A stretch of DNA of 64,000 nucleotides from Halobellus litoreus. GTDB taxonomy: Archaea > Halobacteriota > Halobacteria > Halobacteriales > Haloferacaceae. The notes under the pieces were generated by a model, which was given only the letters and a program-made list of their open reading frames with translations, was not told the origin of the DNA and ran no database searches. The stretch lies in assembly GCF_024464595.1 (NCBI RefSeq), contig NZ_JANHAW010000001.1, positions 620,001 through 684,000 of the forward strand, read 5' to 3'. Numbering within the stretch: the first letter of the stretch is position 1; every line of letters begins with the position of its first letter. Below, one piece after another: positions 50,324 to 60,315 of the stretch. Position numbers and translations under genes: made by a program.

Positions 50324-53300
50324 ATGGGTTCGCGTAGTGAAGCTGACGACGGAGGAGGCAAGTCGGTCCTCGGCATCGTAGAGGACTGGTATCAGGTCCC
50401 CGCGCTCCTCCTCGTGGTAGTTGCAATGTTCGCGATACGGATACAATCGTATTCAAACTTCATCCGAGACGGCGAGGTATTCTTCTCCGGCAACGACGGG
50501 TGGTATCATTATCGGGAAGTGATGTACACAGTGCAGAACTGGCCGTCCACGATGCCGTTCGATCCCTGGACGGGCTTCCCCTACGGCGCGTTCGCCGGGC
50601 AGTTCGGCACGCTGTACGATCAGATCGTTGCCACGATCGCGCTGGTGGTCGGTCTCGGCTCACCGAGCCCCGAACTCGTCGCGAAGGCCCTCCTCCTCGC
50701 GCCAGCGGTCGCCGGCGCGCTCGCGGCGATTCCGGTCTACGTTATCGGCAAGCGTCTCGCCGGCCGGCTCGCCGGTCTCTTCGGTGCGGCCGTCCTGCTG
50801 CTTCTGCCCGGCTCCTTCCTCAGCCGGACGCTCGTCGGCACGGCCGACCACAACGCGGTCGAACCGCTCGCGATGGGCCTCGCTGTCGCGGGCCTCGTGA
50901 TCGCCCTGCAAAAGGCCGCGTCCACCATGCCGGTCTGGGAGGTCGTTCGCGAGGAGGTCGTCGAACGCCGTGAGATCGACACGATCGAGGAGCCACTGAA
51001 GTGGAGCCTCCTGGCGGGCTTCCTCACTGGGGTCTACATCTGGACGTGGCCGCCGGGCGTCGTCCTCGTGGGCATCGTCGGCGTCTTCACGCTGGTCAAG
51101 ATCACGAGCGACGTCGTCAACGAGCAGACCCCGGAACCGACCGCGTTCGTCGTCGCGACGAGTATGCTCGTCGTGGCCGTGATGGCGCTTCTCGACCTCG
51201 AACTGCTGTCGTTCTCGACGAACGATCCATCGCTGCTCCAGCCGCTGGCCGCGGCGAGCGTCGCCGCCGCCGCCGTCGTCCTCGCGTGGCTCGCCCGCAC
51301 GTGGGAATCGGCCGACCTCGACACGAGTCTCTATCCGGCCGCGGTCGCCGGCCTCGCAGTTGTCGGGATCGGCGTCCTCGCCGTGCTCCCGATCGGCGTC
51401 ATCGACCTCGTCGTGAACAACCTCCTCCGCATCGTGGGCTTCTCTGCGGGCGCGACAGCTCGAACCATCGGCGAGGCTCAGCCCTTCATCGCGCCGTCGT
51501 CCCTCCAGCGGTACGGCGTCGAGGCCGCCGGTCGGATCTCGATCGAGTACGGCCTGACGTTCTTCACGGGGCTGGCGGCCGCGGTTTGGCTGTATACGCG
51601 CCCGCTCGTCAAGAAAGGGTCCAACCGAGCGTACGGGTACGTCGCCGGCGCGCTGGCGATCATCGCGCTCATCTTCCTCGTCCCGGCCGTTCTCGGAGGC
51701 GTCGAGAGCGTTACTGGCATCGACGAACAGGTCGCCGGACTGCTGATCGTCTCGGCGCTCATCGTCGGTGCAACATATCTCACAGAATACGACGCCGACA
51801 AACTGTTCATCGTCGTCTGGGCCGTGTTCATCACGTCGATGGCGTTCACGCAGGTCCGCTTCAACTACTATCTCGCGCTCGTCGTCGCCGTGTTCAACGC
51901 CTACCTCTTCGGGCAGGTCCTCGGGTGGGTCAACCTCGACGTGTCCGCACGCGAGGCCGTCGACGACATCCACGGCTATCAGGTACTGGCGATCGTCGCC
52001 TCGCTCCTCCTGATCCTCGGGCCCGCGCTCGCCGTCCCGATCACCGTCGGCAACACGCAGACGTCGCCCGCGTGGCAGTCCGCGCAGAACCACAATCCCG
52101 GCGCGGTCACCGTCTGGGACGAGTCGCTCTCGTGGATGCAAGGAAACACCCCCGAAGAGGGTAATCTCGGCGGCGCGGGTAACGCCGATCAGATGGAGTA
52201 CTACGGCACCTACGAACGGACCGACGACTTCGAGTACCCGAAGGGGGCCTACGGGGTGATGTCCTGGTGGGACTACGGCCACTGGATCACCGTCGAGGGC
52301 GAGCGCGTCCCGAACGCGAACCCGTTCCAGCAGGGCGCGACGAGCGCCGCGAACTTCCTGCTCGCGCCGAACGAGACCCAATCGGAAGCGGTCCTCACCT
52401 CGCAGAGCACCGAGGGCGATCAGACCCGCTACGTGATGGTCGACTGGCAGATGGCGACCCCGGGCTCGAAGTTCAGCGCGCCGACCGTGTTCTACAACGC
52501 GGAGGAGAACGTCTCCCGCGAAGACTTCCTCCAGCCCCTGTACCGCTTCGACGACGAGAACGAGGGGCAGTTCGTCGGGACCACCACGGTTCGGACGGAC
52601 CGCTTCTACGACAGCACGATGACGCGGCTGTACTACTACCACGGGAGCGCCCAACAGCCCTCGCCGGTCGTCGTCGACTGGGATCCCCGCCAGGTACAGG
52701 CCGCCGGCGGCGACTCGGTGACGGTGCCGGCGAACCCGCAGGGCGAACAGACCTTCGTTCGGACCTTCGAGAACATAAGCGCCGCCGAGGCGTACGTCGA
52801 AGAGGACGGCACCGCCCAGATCGGCGGGATCGGGCAGTACCCGTCCGAACGCGTCGAGGCGCTGGAGCACTACCGTCTCGCGCACGTCAGCAACACCTCC
52901 GCGTCGAACTCGATCCTCCGGACCACCGGCCGCAATTCGCAGATCCTCGGCGTCAGCCCGCAGGCGGCCGTCCCGAGTAACCCCGCGTGGGTCAAGACCT
53001 TCGAGCGCGTCCCCGGTGCGACGGTCGAGGGCAGCGGTGCGCCCGCGAACACCAACGTGACGGCGCAGACCGAGCTCCGGATCCCGAACACGAACTCGAC
53101 GTTCACCTACACGCAGCGCGCGGAGACGGACGAGAACGGTAACTTCGAGATGACGCTGCCGTACTCGACGACCGGCTACGACGAGTACGGCCCGGAGAAC
53201 GGCTACACGAACGTCAGCGTGCGCTCGACGGGCCCGTACACGATCTCCTCGCCCGCGTCGTTCCAGAACGGGTCGATCGTCAACTACCAGGCGAACCTCT

Positions 53301-53545
53301 CGGTCGCTGAAGGCGACGTCAACGGCGACGAGGACGGGGCCGTGAGCGTGGAACTCGAACGCAACGAGCAGCAGTTACAGATCGGCGGCGGCTCCGACGG
53401 CGACTCGGCGTCCGCCTCGACGTCGACCGATGGTACGACCGACGGCTCCGGAAGCACCGACGGCACGTCCGGTGACTCCTCGTCCGACACCCAATCGAGC
53501 CTGCACGCGCCGACAGTCGAGACCGGCGTCGCGCGGGCGAGCTAA
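50324..53545 (+). CDS. aglB: Oligosaccharyltransferase AglB (STT3 family)
   Basis: 1,073 residues. About 13 membrane segments fill the first 570 residues; the first external loop carries FSGNDGWYHYRE with the metal-binding Asp. The signature WWDYG is at 648-652 and starts the soluble domain, followed by a long beta-rich part. The last 60 residues are a Ser/Thr/Gly/Asp-rich tail (about 1020-1060). AglB transfers the completed glycan from dolichol phosphate to Asn in N-x-S/T on the outer face of the membrane. It is longer than bacterial PglB and typical of haloarchaeal AglB. It closes the glycosylation locus on the right. Confidence 0.95.
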   Translation: MGSRSEADDGGGKSVLGIVEDWYQVPALLLVVVAMFAIRIQSYSNFIRDGEVFFSGNDGWYHYREVMYTVQNWPSTMPFDPWTGFPYGAFAGQFGTLYDQIVATIALVVGLGSPSPELVAKALLLAPAVAGALAAIPVYVIGKRLAGRLAGLFGAAVLLLLPGSFLSRTLVGTADHNAVEPLAMGLAVAGLVIALQKAASTMPVWEVVREEVVERREIDTIEEPLKWSLLAGFLTGVYIWTWPPGVVLVGIVGVFTLVKITSDVVNEQTPEPTAFVVATSMLVVAVMALLDLELLSFSTNDPSLLQPLAAASVAAAAVVLAWLARTWESADLDTSLYPAAVAGLAVVGIGVLAVLPIGVIDLVVNNLLRIVGFSAGATARTIGEAQPFIAPSSLQRYGVEAAGRISIEYGLTFFTGLAAAVWLYTRPLVKKGSNRAYGYVAGALAIIALIFLVPAVLGGVESVTGIDEQVAGLLIVSALIVGATYLTEYDADKLFIVVWAVFITSMAFTQVRFNYYLALVVAVFNAYLFGQVLGWVNLDVSAREAVDDIHGYQVLAIVASLLLILGPALAVPITVGNTQTSPAWQSAQNHNPGAVTVWDESLSWMQGNTPEEGNLGGAGNADQMEYYGTYERTDDFEYPKGAYGVMSWWDYGHWITVEGERVPNANPFQQGATSAANFLLAPNETQSEAVLTSQSTEGDQTRYVMVDWQMATPGSKFSAPTVFYNAEENVSREDFLQPLYRFDDENEGQFVGTTTVRTDRFYDSTMTRLYYYHGSAQQPSPVVVDWDPRQVQAAGGDSVTVPANPQGEQTFVRTFENISAAEAYVEEDGTAQIGGIGQYPSERVEALEHYRLAHVSNTSASNSILRTTGRNSQILGVSPQAAVPSNPAWVKTFERVPGATVEGSGAPANTNVTAQTELRIPNTNSTFTYTQRAETDENGNFEMTLPYSTTGYDEYGPENGYTNVSVRSTGPYTISSPASFQNGSIVNYQANLSVAEGDVNGDEDGAVSVELERNEQQLQIGGGSDGDSASASTSTDGTTDGSGSTDGTSGDSSSDTQSSLHAPTVETGVARAS

Positions 53546-53655
53546 CGCCGCTCGGACGCGTTTTCGTAGTCTTCACGCGTAGAGAGCGCCGGAAGCGAGT
53601 CGTCAGCGCCGTCAGTAGCGACCGTCGAATCCTCGCAGAAAGCCGAAGTCGATGT

Positions 53656-54774
53656 TTACTCGATCGTCATCGAAACCTCGCCTGACTCCAGAAACGCCGT
53701 CTCGTAGCCGTCGTGGCGGGCGATCTGCGGCGGGGTCGTGATCGAGATCTGCAGCTCGTCGCCCGCGCGGATTGCAGTGGCGTCGCCGTCGGCGGCGCCG
53801 TAGTGGTAGCCGAGATCGGGGTCCAGCGTCGACGCCAGCCGGGCCTCCGAGACCGTCTCACCGTCCTGGGTCACCGCCGCTTCGAGACCCATCATCGGGA
53901 GGACGATCTCGTTGTGCCGCGTCCGCGCGGAGACGTACAGGTACGGGTCGGCGTCGAACCGGCCGTCCAGGTCCCCTCCTTCGACCGCGAAGGCCTCGAA
54001 GACGACGTCGCCGACGCTCCCGCGTCCGAGGTGTCGTCCGGGGAGAGAGTCGGCGTCGGGCGCGCGACCGACGGGCACGCCGTCCATCTTCATCGGGGCG
54101 ATCGCGCCGCGCTCGCCGCCGTTCTCGGGTTCGGAGATCGAGATCTCCGAGAGCTGATTCGGATCGAACTCGAAGTCGATCGTCGCCGTCTCCGTCGACT
54201 CGAACGCCCCTTCGAAACCGCCCGTGCGGCGGGGTGAAACGCCGCCGATCCGTATCCGCGCCTCGTAGGCACCCGCGCCGTCGAGCGGGTAGTTGTCGCC
54301 GTAGTGCATCCCCATCTGCTGGGAGAGCATCGGATAGGCCACCTCCTGGGAGACGAGGCCGTCCTCGTTTCGGATCTCGACCGCCAGCCCCGAATCGATC
54401 GGAAGCGCCATCCCGGTCTCGGTGTCCCACAGCGACGCCATCAGGTGGAGATCGTCGTCGGCCTCGACGACCGTCTTCGATTTCTCCGCGCCCGTGAGCG
54501 TCCAGAAGCGGTGCGGATAGGAGTAGGTGAGCGCGACGCCGTACCGGCCGGCGGTCGCGCGCCCGTACATCCCCATCCCCTCGGTGACCGCCGGGACGTA
54601 GACGGCGTCGGGTCGGTCGGGGGCCAGAGGCGGGTCGCGCCAGGCGGACTGCCGCTGGAAGCCGAGCGTCTGGAGACAGCCGGCGGTCCCGAGCAGGCCG
54701 CCGGCCGCGACGCTCCCGAGGAACGCGCGCCGGGTCCTGCTCGACTGCGAGCGTGTCGGGGGTGAAGGTGCCAT
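53656..54774 (-). CDS. Tat-exported lipoprotein of the Tp34/iron-transport type
   Basis: 372 residues. The N-terminus SSRTRRAFLGSVAAGGLLGTAGC has a twin-Arg motif, a hydrophobic stretch and a lipobox (GTAGC), so the protein should be exported by Tat and lipid-anchored. The mature part begins a Tp34-like domain with VTEGMGMYGRA, YSYPHRFWTL and QQMGMHYGDNYP, rich in Met and His that could bind a metal such as iron or copper. A second repeat of this fold covers about 195-370 (LPMMGLEAAV, DLGYHYGAADG). The metal is unknown; periplasmic iron or copper capture is likely from the family. Confidence 0.78.
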   Translation of the reverse strand: MAPSPPTRSQSSRTRRAFLGSVAAGGLLGTAGCLQTLGFQRQSAWRDPPLAPDRPDAVYVPAVTEGMGMYGRATAGRYGVALTYSYPHRFWTLTGAEKSKTVVEADDDLHLMASLWDTETGMALPIDSGLAVEIRNEDGLVSQEVAYPMLSQQMGMHYGDNYPLDGAGAYEARIRIGGVSPRRTGGFEGAFESTETATIDFEFDPNQLSEISISEPENGGERGAIAPMKMDGVPVGRAPDADSLPGRHLGRGSVGDVVFEAFAVEGGDLDGRFDADPYLYVSARTRHNEIVLPMMGLEAAVTQDGETVSEARLASTLDPDLGYHYGAADGDATAIRAGDELQISITTPPQIARHDGYETAFLESGEVSMTIE

Positions 54775-54850
54775 CGTCTCTCTCGAACTTGCGACTCGAC
54801 GGTGATGACGGTTCCGAAGGCCGAGCGAGCGGGCGGTCGCGTCGAGCCCC

Positions 54851-55288
54851 TCACCGAACGTCTTCGCGCGTGAGCCACTCGTACTCCGCGTCGGCGTGCT
54901 TTCGTTCCGCTTCGCGGATGCCGGTGTAGTTGGCGATCAGATCAGTCGTCGAGACGACGCCGACGACGTCGATGCCGTCGACGACGACGAGGCGGTGGAC
55001 GTCGTTCTCGCGCATCTGTCGGGCCGCTCGCCGAATAGAGGCCGACGGTCCGATCGTGACGAGCGGCGCGCTGGCCGCGCGCCTGACGTCGATCGCCGAC
55101 AGCGGTTCGTCCGTTCGGCGGGTCGCTTCGAGGACGTCGCGCTCGGTGACGATGGCTCCCGGCGCGCCGTCGTCGGTGACGACCGCGCTCCCGACGTCGG
55201 CGTCGAGCATTCGACCGACAGCCTCGGCGAGTGAGGCGTCGACGTCGACCGTGACGACCGACGACGACAGAATGTCGCTGACGCGCAT
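54851..55288 (-). CDS. CBS-domain pair protein
   Basis: 145 residues consisting of two tandem CBS motifs: MRVSDILSSSVVTVDVDAS at the start and VRRAASAPLVTIGPSASIRRA near 68-90, each followed by a hydrophobic strand pair (GSAVVTDDG and HRLVVVDG). CBS pairs bind adenosyl groups such as AMP, ATP or SAM and sense energy state. The last 25 residues are charged (RKHADAEYEWLTREDV). It is a stand-alone regulator; no target is evident. It lies between the lipoprotein gene and sucD. Confidence 0.85.
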   Translation of the reverse strand: MRVSDILSSSVVTVDVDASLAEAVGRMLDADVGSAVVTDDGAPGAIVTERDVLEATRRTDEPLSAIDVRRAASAPLVTIGPSASIRRAARQMRENDVHRLVVVDGIDVVGVVSTTDLIANYTGIREAERKHADAEYEWLTREDVR

Positions 55289-55378
55289 AGTGGCCGAAGA
55301 CGCCCGGAATACAAAAAGACCGCACTGGTCGCGGCGGGAGGAGAGCGGTTCCGACCGGCTCCGACGCCCCGCTCGCGC

Positions 55379-56248
55379 TTACAGGAAGTCCTCGACGTAC
55401 TCGGCGACCTCGTTGGGCGTGTCGCCGACGGGAACGCCCGCGTCGTTGAGCGCGTCGATCTTCGACTGGGCGGTTCCGGTCCCCGATCCCGACACGATCG
55501 CGCCGGCGTGACCCATCCGCTTGCCCGGCGGCGCGGTGCGGCCGGCGATGAAGCCCGCGACGGGCGTGTCCATATTCTGTGCGATGAACTGCGCGGCCTG
55601 CTCCTCGTCCTCGCCCCCGATCTCGCCGCACATCACGACCGCTTTCGTCTCCGTATCGGCCTCGAAGGCCTCCAGTGCGTCGACGAACGACGTGCCGATG
55701 ATCGGGTCGCCGCCGATGCCGATGGCGGTGGTCTGGCCGAGCCCCCGTTCAGTGAGATTCGAGACGACCTGGTAGGTCAGCGTCCCCGAGCGGGAGACCA
55801 GACCGACGTCGCCGGACTCGAAGATGTTGCCGGGGAGGATTCCCAACTTCGCCTCGCCGGGCGTGATGATCCCGGGGCAGTTCGGGCCGATGAGGCGGGT
55901 GTCCGTTTCTGAAAGGCGCTTGTTCACTTTGGCCATATCCTGCGTCGGGATGCCCTCCGTGATCGCGACCACGAGGTCGAGATCCGTATCCAGGGCCTCG
56001 AAGACGGCGTCGCCGGCGAAGGCCGGCGGGACGAACACGACGGACGCGTCGGCGTCCTCGGCCTCGACCGCCCCATCGACGGTGTCGTAGACCGGCACGC
56101 CGGCGACCTTCTGGCCGCCCTTGCCGGGGACCGCGCCGGCGACGACGTTCGTGCCGTACTCGATCATCTGCTCGGTGTGGAACTTCCCCTCCCCACCGGT
56201 GATTCCCTGTACCACGACTCGGGTGTCGTCGTCGACGAAGATGCTCAT
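55379..56248 (-). CDS. sucD: Succinate--CoA ligase, alpha subunit
   Basis: 289 residues, normal length. The N-terminal CoA-binding domain reads [19 protein letters not shown], with [12 protein letters not shown] near 46. [17 protein letters not shown] near 123-139 is conserved, and the phosphohistidine lies in [13 protein letters not shown] near 243-255. With SucC it converts succinyl-CoA to succinate in the TCA cycle while making ATP or GTP. The start ATG overlaps the stop of sucC (ATGA), so both subunits are made in step. Confidence 0.95.
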   Translation of the reverse strand: MSIFVDDDTRVVVQGITGGEGKFHTEQMIEYGTNVVAGAVPGKGGQKVAGVPVYDTVDGAVEAEDADASVVFVPPAFAGDAVFEALDTDLDLVVAITEGIPTQDMAKVNKRLSETDTRLIGPNCPGIITPGEAKLGILPGNIFESGDVGLVSRSGTLTYQVVSNLTERGLGQTTAIGIGGDPIIGTSFVDALEAFEADTETKAVVMCGEIGGEDEEQAAQFIAQNMDTPVAGFIAGRTAPPGKRMGHAGAIVSGSGTGTAQSKIDALNDAGVPVGDTPNEVAEYVEDFL

Positions 56249-57390
56249 TGGGATGCCTCCTGTGCGTTCTGGACCGCTCGCTGTACCGCGTCCTCAAGCG
56301 TCGCCTCGACGTCGACGAGGTCGGTGTTGAGGATCTCCATTCCCTCCTCGGCGTTCGTCCCGGCCAGTCGGACGACGACCTTCTTCGGGATCTCGTCGAA
56401 AGATTCGAGCGCCTCGTTGATCCCCTTGGCGACCTCGTCGCCGCGGGTGATACCGCCGAAGATGTTGAACACCACGGCGTCGACGTTCTCGTCGGAGAAG
56501 ACCATATCCAGGGCGTTCGCGACGCGCTCGGCCTTCGCGCCGCCGCCGATGTCGAGGAAGTTCGCGGGCTGACCGCCGAAGTGATCGACGAGGTCGAGCG
56601 TCGTCATCACGAGGCCCGCGCCGTTGCCGATGATTCCCACGTTTCCTGCGAGGCGGACGTAGTCGAAGCCGTACTCGTTGGCCTTCGCTTCGAGGTCGTC
56701 TTCCGCGGCCTCCTCTTCCATCTCCGCGAGGTCCGGTTGTCGAAAGAGCGCGTCCTCGTCGATGTTCATCACGGCGTCGGCCGCGACGACCTCGCGATCG
56801 GCCGTGATCATCACGGGGTTGATCTCGATCTCGGAGGCGTCCTTCGACTCGTAGAGCTCGTAGAGCGTCGAGAGGATCGACGCGACGTCGCCGGCGACGT
56901 CCTTCGGAATGCCGGCGTCGTAGACGGCCTTCCGGGCCTGGTAGGGGTGCAGTCCGAACGCGGGGTCGATGTGCTCGCGGGCGATCGCCTCGGGCGTCTC
57001 CTCGGCGACCGATTCGATGTCGACGCCGCCCTCCGTCGAGACCATCGCGACGGGCTCGCCCTCGCCGCGGTCCATCGTGATTCCAACATATAATTCGTTC
57101 TCGAAGTCGACGCCCGCCTCGACGAGGACCTTCTCGACCGTGTACCCCTTCAGGTCCATTCCGAGGATCTCGTCGGCGTACTGCCGGGCCTCCTCCTCGC
57201 TGGTCGCGATCTTGATGCCGCCGGCTTTCCCGCGCCCGCCGACGTGTACCTGTGCCTTGATCGCCGCCGGGTAGCCGATCTCCGAGACGGCCTCGACGAC
57301 CTCCTCGACGGTCGTCGCGAGGTGCGACTCGGGGATCGGAACCCCGGCATCGGCGAAGACGTTCTTCGCCTGGTATTCGTGTAAGCGCAT
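56245..57390 (-). CDS. sucC: Succinate--CoA ligase (ADP/GDP-forming), beta subunit
   Basis: 381 residues. It begins [21 protein letters not shown], the family start. An ATP-grasp domain follows ([15 protein letters not shown] near 46-60 and EINPVMIT near 193-200). The C-terminal CoA-ligase domain has [16 protein letters not shown] near 315-330. The nucleotide specificity (ADP or GDP) cannot be told by eye. It is the first gene of the sucCD operon, with a four-base overlap to sucD. Confidence 0.95.
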   Translation of the reverse strand: MRLHEYQAKNVFADAGVPIPESHLATTVEEVVEAVSEIGYPAAIKAQVHVGGRGKAGGIKIATSEEEARQYADEILGMDLKGYTVEKVLVEAGVDFENELYVGITMDRGEGEPVAMVSTEGGVDIESVAEETPEAIAREHIDPAFGLHPYQARKAVYDAGIPKDVAGDVASILSTLYELYESKDASEIEINPVMITADREVVAADAVMNIDEDALFRQPDLAEMEEEAAEDDLEAKANEYGFDYVRLAGNVGIIGNGAGLVMTTLDLVDHFGGQPANFLDIGGGAKAERVANALDMVFSDENVDAVVFNIFGGITRGDEVAKGINEALESFDEIPKKVVVRLAGTNAEEGMEILNTDLVDVEATLEDAVQRAVQNAQEASQ

Positions 57391-57471
57391 CGTCCGAGAG
57401 AGGGACGCGCGCCCGCATAAAGCCCGTCGATATCCGTCTCGGTACCGGGATCGAACGACGGTCCGAGGACG

Positions 57472-57651
57472 CTATTCCGACGCCGCGTACAGGCGAACGA
57501 GGCTGCACTCTGGGCAGACGTCCACCTGCGCGACCCGACCGGACCGCCCGAAGAGCCGACCGCGACCGCTCACGTCGACGCGGAGTTCGGTCGCGTCGCT
57601 GGAGGTCTCGTGGGTCGCTTCTGTCATCTCGACGTCGCCGTCCGGACACAC
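57472..57651 (-). CDS. Small CPxCG-type zinc-finger protein
   Basis: 59 residues from the GTG at 57651, which gives a protein starting with M-CPDGDVEMTEATHE and ending VDVCPECSLVRLYAASE. One Cys lies near each end, with CPEC as a clear knuckle and CPDG as a weaker one, similar to the many small haloarchaeal zinc-finger proteins. A TTG at 57693 gives a longer alternative, but a box A-like TTGATAAA sits there. Function unknown; regulation or RNA/protein binding is usual for the class. It is divergent from the quinone oxidoreductase gene. Confidence 0.6.
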   Translation of the reverse strand: MCPDGDVEMTEATHETSSDATELRVDVSGRGRLFGRSGRVAQVDVCPECSLVRLYAASE

Positions 57652-57685
57652 TCGGGTCGACGTACCCTCGCCCTGTGAGGCGTGG

Positions 57686-57691
57686 TTTATC
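57686..57691 (+). promoter_or_regulatory. Box A candidate for the quinone oxidoreductase gene
   Basis: TTTATC is centred about 29 nt before the ATG at 57717, so the transcript is probably leaderless. Confidence 0.4.
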
Positions 57692-57716
57692 AAGGTCCGC
57701 GACGAACGACCGCCCG

Positions 57717-58673
57717 ATGCGCGCAGTCAGATTCCACGAGCACGGCGGTCCCGAGGTACTGACGGTCGACGAGGTCGACGATCCCGTCCCCGATCACGGA
57801 CAAGTACTCGTCGACGTCGAAGCCGCCGCGGTGAACCCGGTAGACACCTACTTCCGCGAGGGCGAGTATTCCGTCCCGCACCTGCCCTTCATCGGCGGAT
57901 CGGACGTGGCGGGCACCGTCGCCGCCGTCGGCGACGGCGTCGAGGCCTTCGCCGTCGGCGACCGCGTGTTCGGCACGGGGCTGGGCAACGGGATGCCCGG
58001 ATCGTACGCCGAGCGGGTCGCCGCGCCCGCAGACGTCCTCGCACACCTTCCCGAGGAGGTCGCCTTCGACGACGCCGCGGCGCTCGCGCTCGTCGGGACG
58101 ACGGCCTGGCAGGGGCTCGTCCACCACGCCGGCACCGAACCCGCCGAGACGGTGCTCGTCCACGGGGGCAGCGGCGGCGTCGGCCACGTCGCGATCCAAC
58201 TCGCGGAGACGATGGGCGCGCGCGTCCTCGCGACGGCCTCGCCCGAGCACGCCGACGAACTCGACGCCCTCGGCGCGAGCGAGGTCCTCGACTACGCCCG
58301 GGACGACCTCGCCGAGGCCGTCGCGGACGCCGGGGGCGCGGACGTGATCGTCGACCTGCACATGGATCGGTACCTGCAGTTCAACGCGGACGTCGCGAAC
58401 GTCGGCGCGCGCGTGATCGGCATCGGTAACGACACCTCGAGCGGCGGCTTCGACGACATCGGCGTCACGAAGGGCAAAGAGATCCGGTACCAGTTCATGT
58501 CGATGTACAACGCCGACGACATCGGCGCGGTGCTGACGCGGCTGGCCGACCTCTGTGCCCGCGACGAGGTGTCGCCCGTGATCCACGAGACGTACGATCT
58601 CGAAGCGACCGGCGAGGCCCAGCGCGCGGTGCTGGAAGACAGCTTCGTCGGAAAGCTCGTGTTGACGCCGTAG
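57717..58673 (+). CDS. NADPH:quinone oxidoreductase-like (medium-chain dehydrogenase family, zinc-free)
   Basis: 318 residues from ATG 57717. MRAVRFHEHGGPEVLTVDEV is the usual quinone-oxidoreductase start, and AAAVNPVDTYFREG near 38-51 matches the family. The nucleotide-binding motif VHGGSGGVGHVAIQLAETMG is near 143-162. No structural zinc Cys cluster is present, in line with the QOR branch. It probably reduces quinones or enones with NADPH. It stands alone on its strand, convergent with the membrane protein gene. Confidence 0.88.
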   Translation: MRAVRFHEHGGPEVLTVDEVDDPVPDHGQVLVDVEAAAVNPVDTYFREGEYSVPHLPFIGGSDVAGTVAAVGDGVEAFAVGDRVFGTGLGNGMPGSYAERVAAPADVLAHLPEEVAFDDAAALALVGTTAWQGLVHHAGTEPAETVLVHGGSGGVGHVAIQLAETMGARVLATASPEHADELDALGASEVLDYARDDLAEAVADAGGADVIVDLHMDRYLQFNADVANVGARVIGIGNDTSSGGFDDIGVTKGKEIRYQFMSMYNADDIGAVLTRLADLCARDEVSPVIHETYDLEATGEAQRAVLEDSFVGKLVLTP

Positions 58674-58699
58674 GGAGCGCCAGATCCGCGTGCTGAGCG

Positions 58700-60103
58700 T
58701 CAGATCCGGGAGAGCGCCGCCCACAGCAACGCCACCACGGGCACGAGGAGAAACGGGCCGAAGGCGACGGCGATCCCGGTCGCCGTCGCGTCGCCGACCC
58801 GGGGCGTGAGGAACAGCCCGACCGGGACCGCCAGGAAGAACAGCGCGAGGACGCCGGCCGCGACGATGACCGCCGGATTACGGGCCGGCCGCTCGGTGCG
58901 TCCCACCGGCAGGTCGAGCGCTTCGACCGCCCGGTCGACGTCGCTCACGGGCCCCAGTTGCACGTCGCGATCGACTGACTCGACGCCCGTTATCGTGAGC
59001 GTTCCCGTGTCGAGCAGTCGGTCGGCGACCGCGTTTCGCACCGCGAACTCGGTCGTCGGGTCGACGGCGACGATCCACTGCGGGGCGTCGAGCGCCGTGT
59101 CGTAGGCGACGAGCCGATCGCCGCGGCGCTGGTACTCGACGGTTCCGTACCGGAGGTAGTAGCTGGACACGCGCGCGGCGACGATCGCGAGCGCGAGGAG
59201 GAGCGCGACGGCGAACCACACCCATCGGCCGGCGGCGAGCGAGAGCCCCAAGAGGGCGAGCGTCGCGAGACCGACCCGACTCGCGAACCCGTAGGCGATG
59301 GCCCAGAGGCCCCCGAGCAGGACCGGCTTCGCATCGACCGTGACCCGCGCCCGGACGTCGGCGTCGGGAAGCTCCAGTTCCGGGGGCGGTTCGCTGTCGT
59401 CGCCGTCGAGGAATCGCTCGGACAGTCGGAGGATCGGCGTCCCGACGTGTTCGACGTAGAACCGGTACGCCGACAGCGCCGTCTTCGCGAGCACGACGGC
59501 CAGGAGGACGAGGATCCCGCTGGCTCGACCAGCGTCGGCCGTGAAGAGCCCGAGCGAGAGGACGAGCGCGGACAACTGCGCGGGCGTCCGGACGATCTGC
59601 TGGGCCGAGACCGTCTCGTACTCCCGCTCGCCGATGTACTCGAAGGCGAAGTCGGCGGCCTGGGCCACGAACAGCGCCCCGATCGCGAGCACCAGGTGAA
59701 GCGAGAGTCGAACGTCGGGGGCGACCGAGAGCCAGTAGAACGCGCTGAGCGGGATCACTGTCACGGCCCAGACGCCGAGGATCGAGAGCGCGAACGGGAC
59801 GTTCCGGGGGTAGACCGGCGGCCACGAATCGTGGAACCGCCACCCGCCTCGCTTCTCGCGGAGTTCGTGGAGCGGTTCGATCCCCCCGGGCACGCCCGGC
59901 GAGCCGCGCTCGGCGAACAGCGTCTTCGCCGCGGCCAACAGGACCGTGCTGAGCGCCTCCATCCAGTAGACGCCCAGCAGCGACCAGAGCGTCCACTCCC
60001 AGGCGACGACGCCGACGAGCGGGAGGAGATTGGCACCGACGACGGCGAGGAAGCCGGCGACGAGCGCCGTCGTCGCGAACGGGCGGTCGGTCGGGCCGCT
60101 CAT
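58700..60103 (-). CDS. Polytopic membrane protein, DUF6498-like
   Basis: 467 residues with about ten hydrophobic segments in two groups. The first half has WEWTLWSLLGVYWMEALSTVLL near 31-52, the second half has a charged region before its last segments. Both ends are short and cytoplasmic or external loops are acidic. I recall similar haloarchaeal proteins named for a domain of unknown function (DUF6498); no catalytic motif is seen. It starts at the ATG at 60103, upstream of which lies the divergent transporter gene. Function unknown. Confidence 0.6.
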   Translation of the reverse strand: MSGPTDRPFATTALVAGFLAVVGANLLPLVGVVAWEWTLWSLLGVYWMEALSTVLLAAAKTLFAERGSPGVPGGIEPLHELREKRGGWRFHDSWPPVYPRNVPFALSILGVWAVTVIPLSAFYWLSVAPDVRLSLHLVLAIGALFVAQAADFAFEYIGEREYETVSAQQIVRTPAQLSALVLSLGLFTADAGRASGILVLLAVVLAKTALSAYRFYVEHVGTPILRLSERFLDGDDSEPPPELELPDADVRARVTVDAKPVLLGGLWAIAYGFASRVGLATLALLGLSLAAGRWVWFAVALLLALAIVAARVSSYYLRYGTVEYQRRGDRLVAYDTALDAPQWIVAVDPTTEFAVRNAVADRLLDTGTLTITGVESVDRDVQLGPVSDVDRAVEALDLPVGRTERPARNPAVIVAAGVLALFFLAVPVGLFLTPRVGDATATGIAVAFGPFLLVPVVALLWAALSRI

Positions 60104-60281
60104 CGTTCGAGAAAGCTGCCGGTCGCTGCTGATGTAGCTACTGGTTCGGCCTCACATCGCGAGCCGAGTGGGTTCGGTGCTCGCGAACTAGCCCAATCGG
60201 TTCCCGACGACTGTACAAAAATGTCACTCCTGACCCAGTCGTGTACATTTCTCTCGCGATATTCGACCGATAATCGCGTCT

Positions 60282-60288
60282 CTTATCA
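60282..60288 (+). promoter_or_regulatory. Box A candidate for the first NSS transporter gene
   Basis: CTTATCA is centred about 31 nt before the ATG at 60316. Confidence 0.4.
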
Positions 60289-60315
60289 CGCGCCCGTCGA
60301 CTACGCCGACGTAGT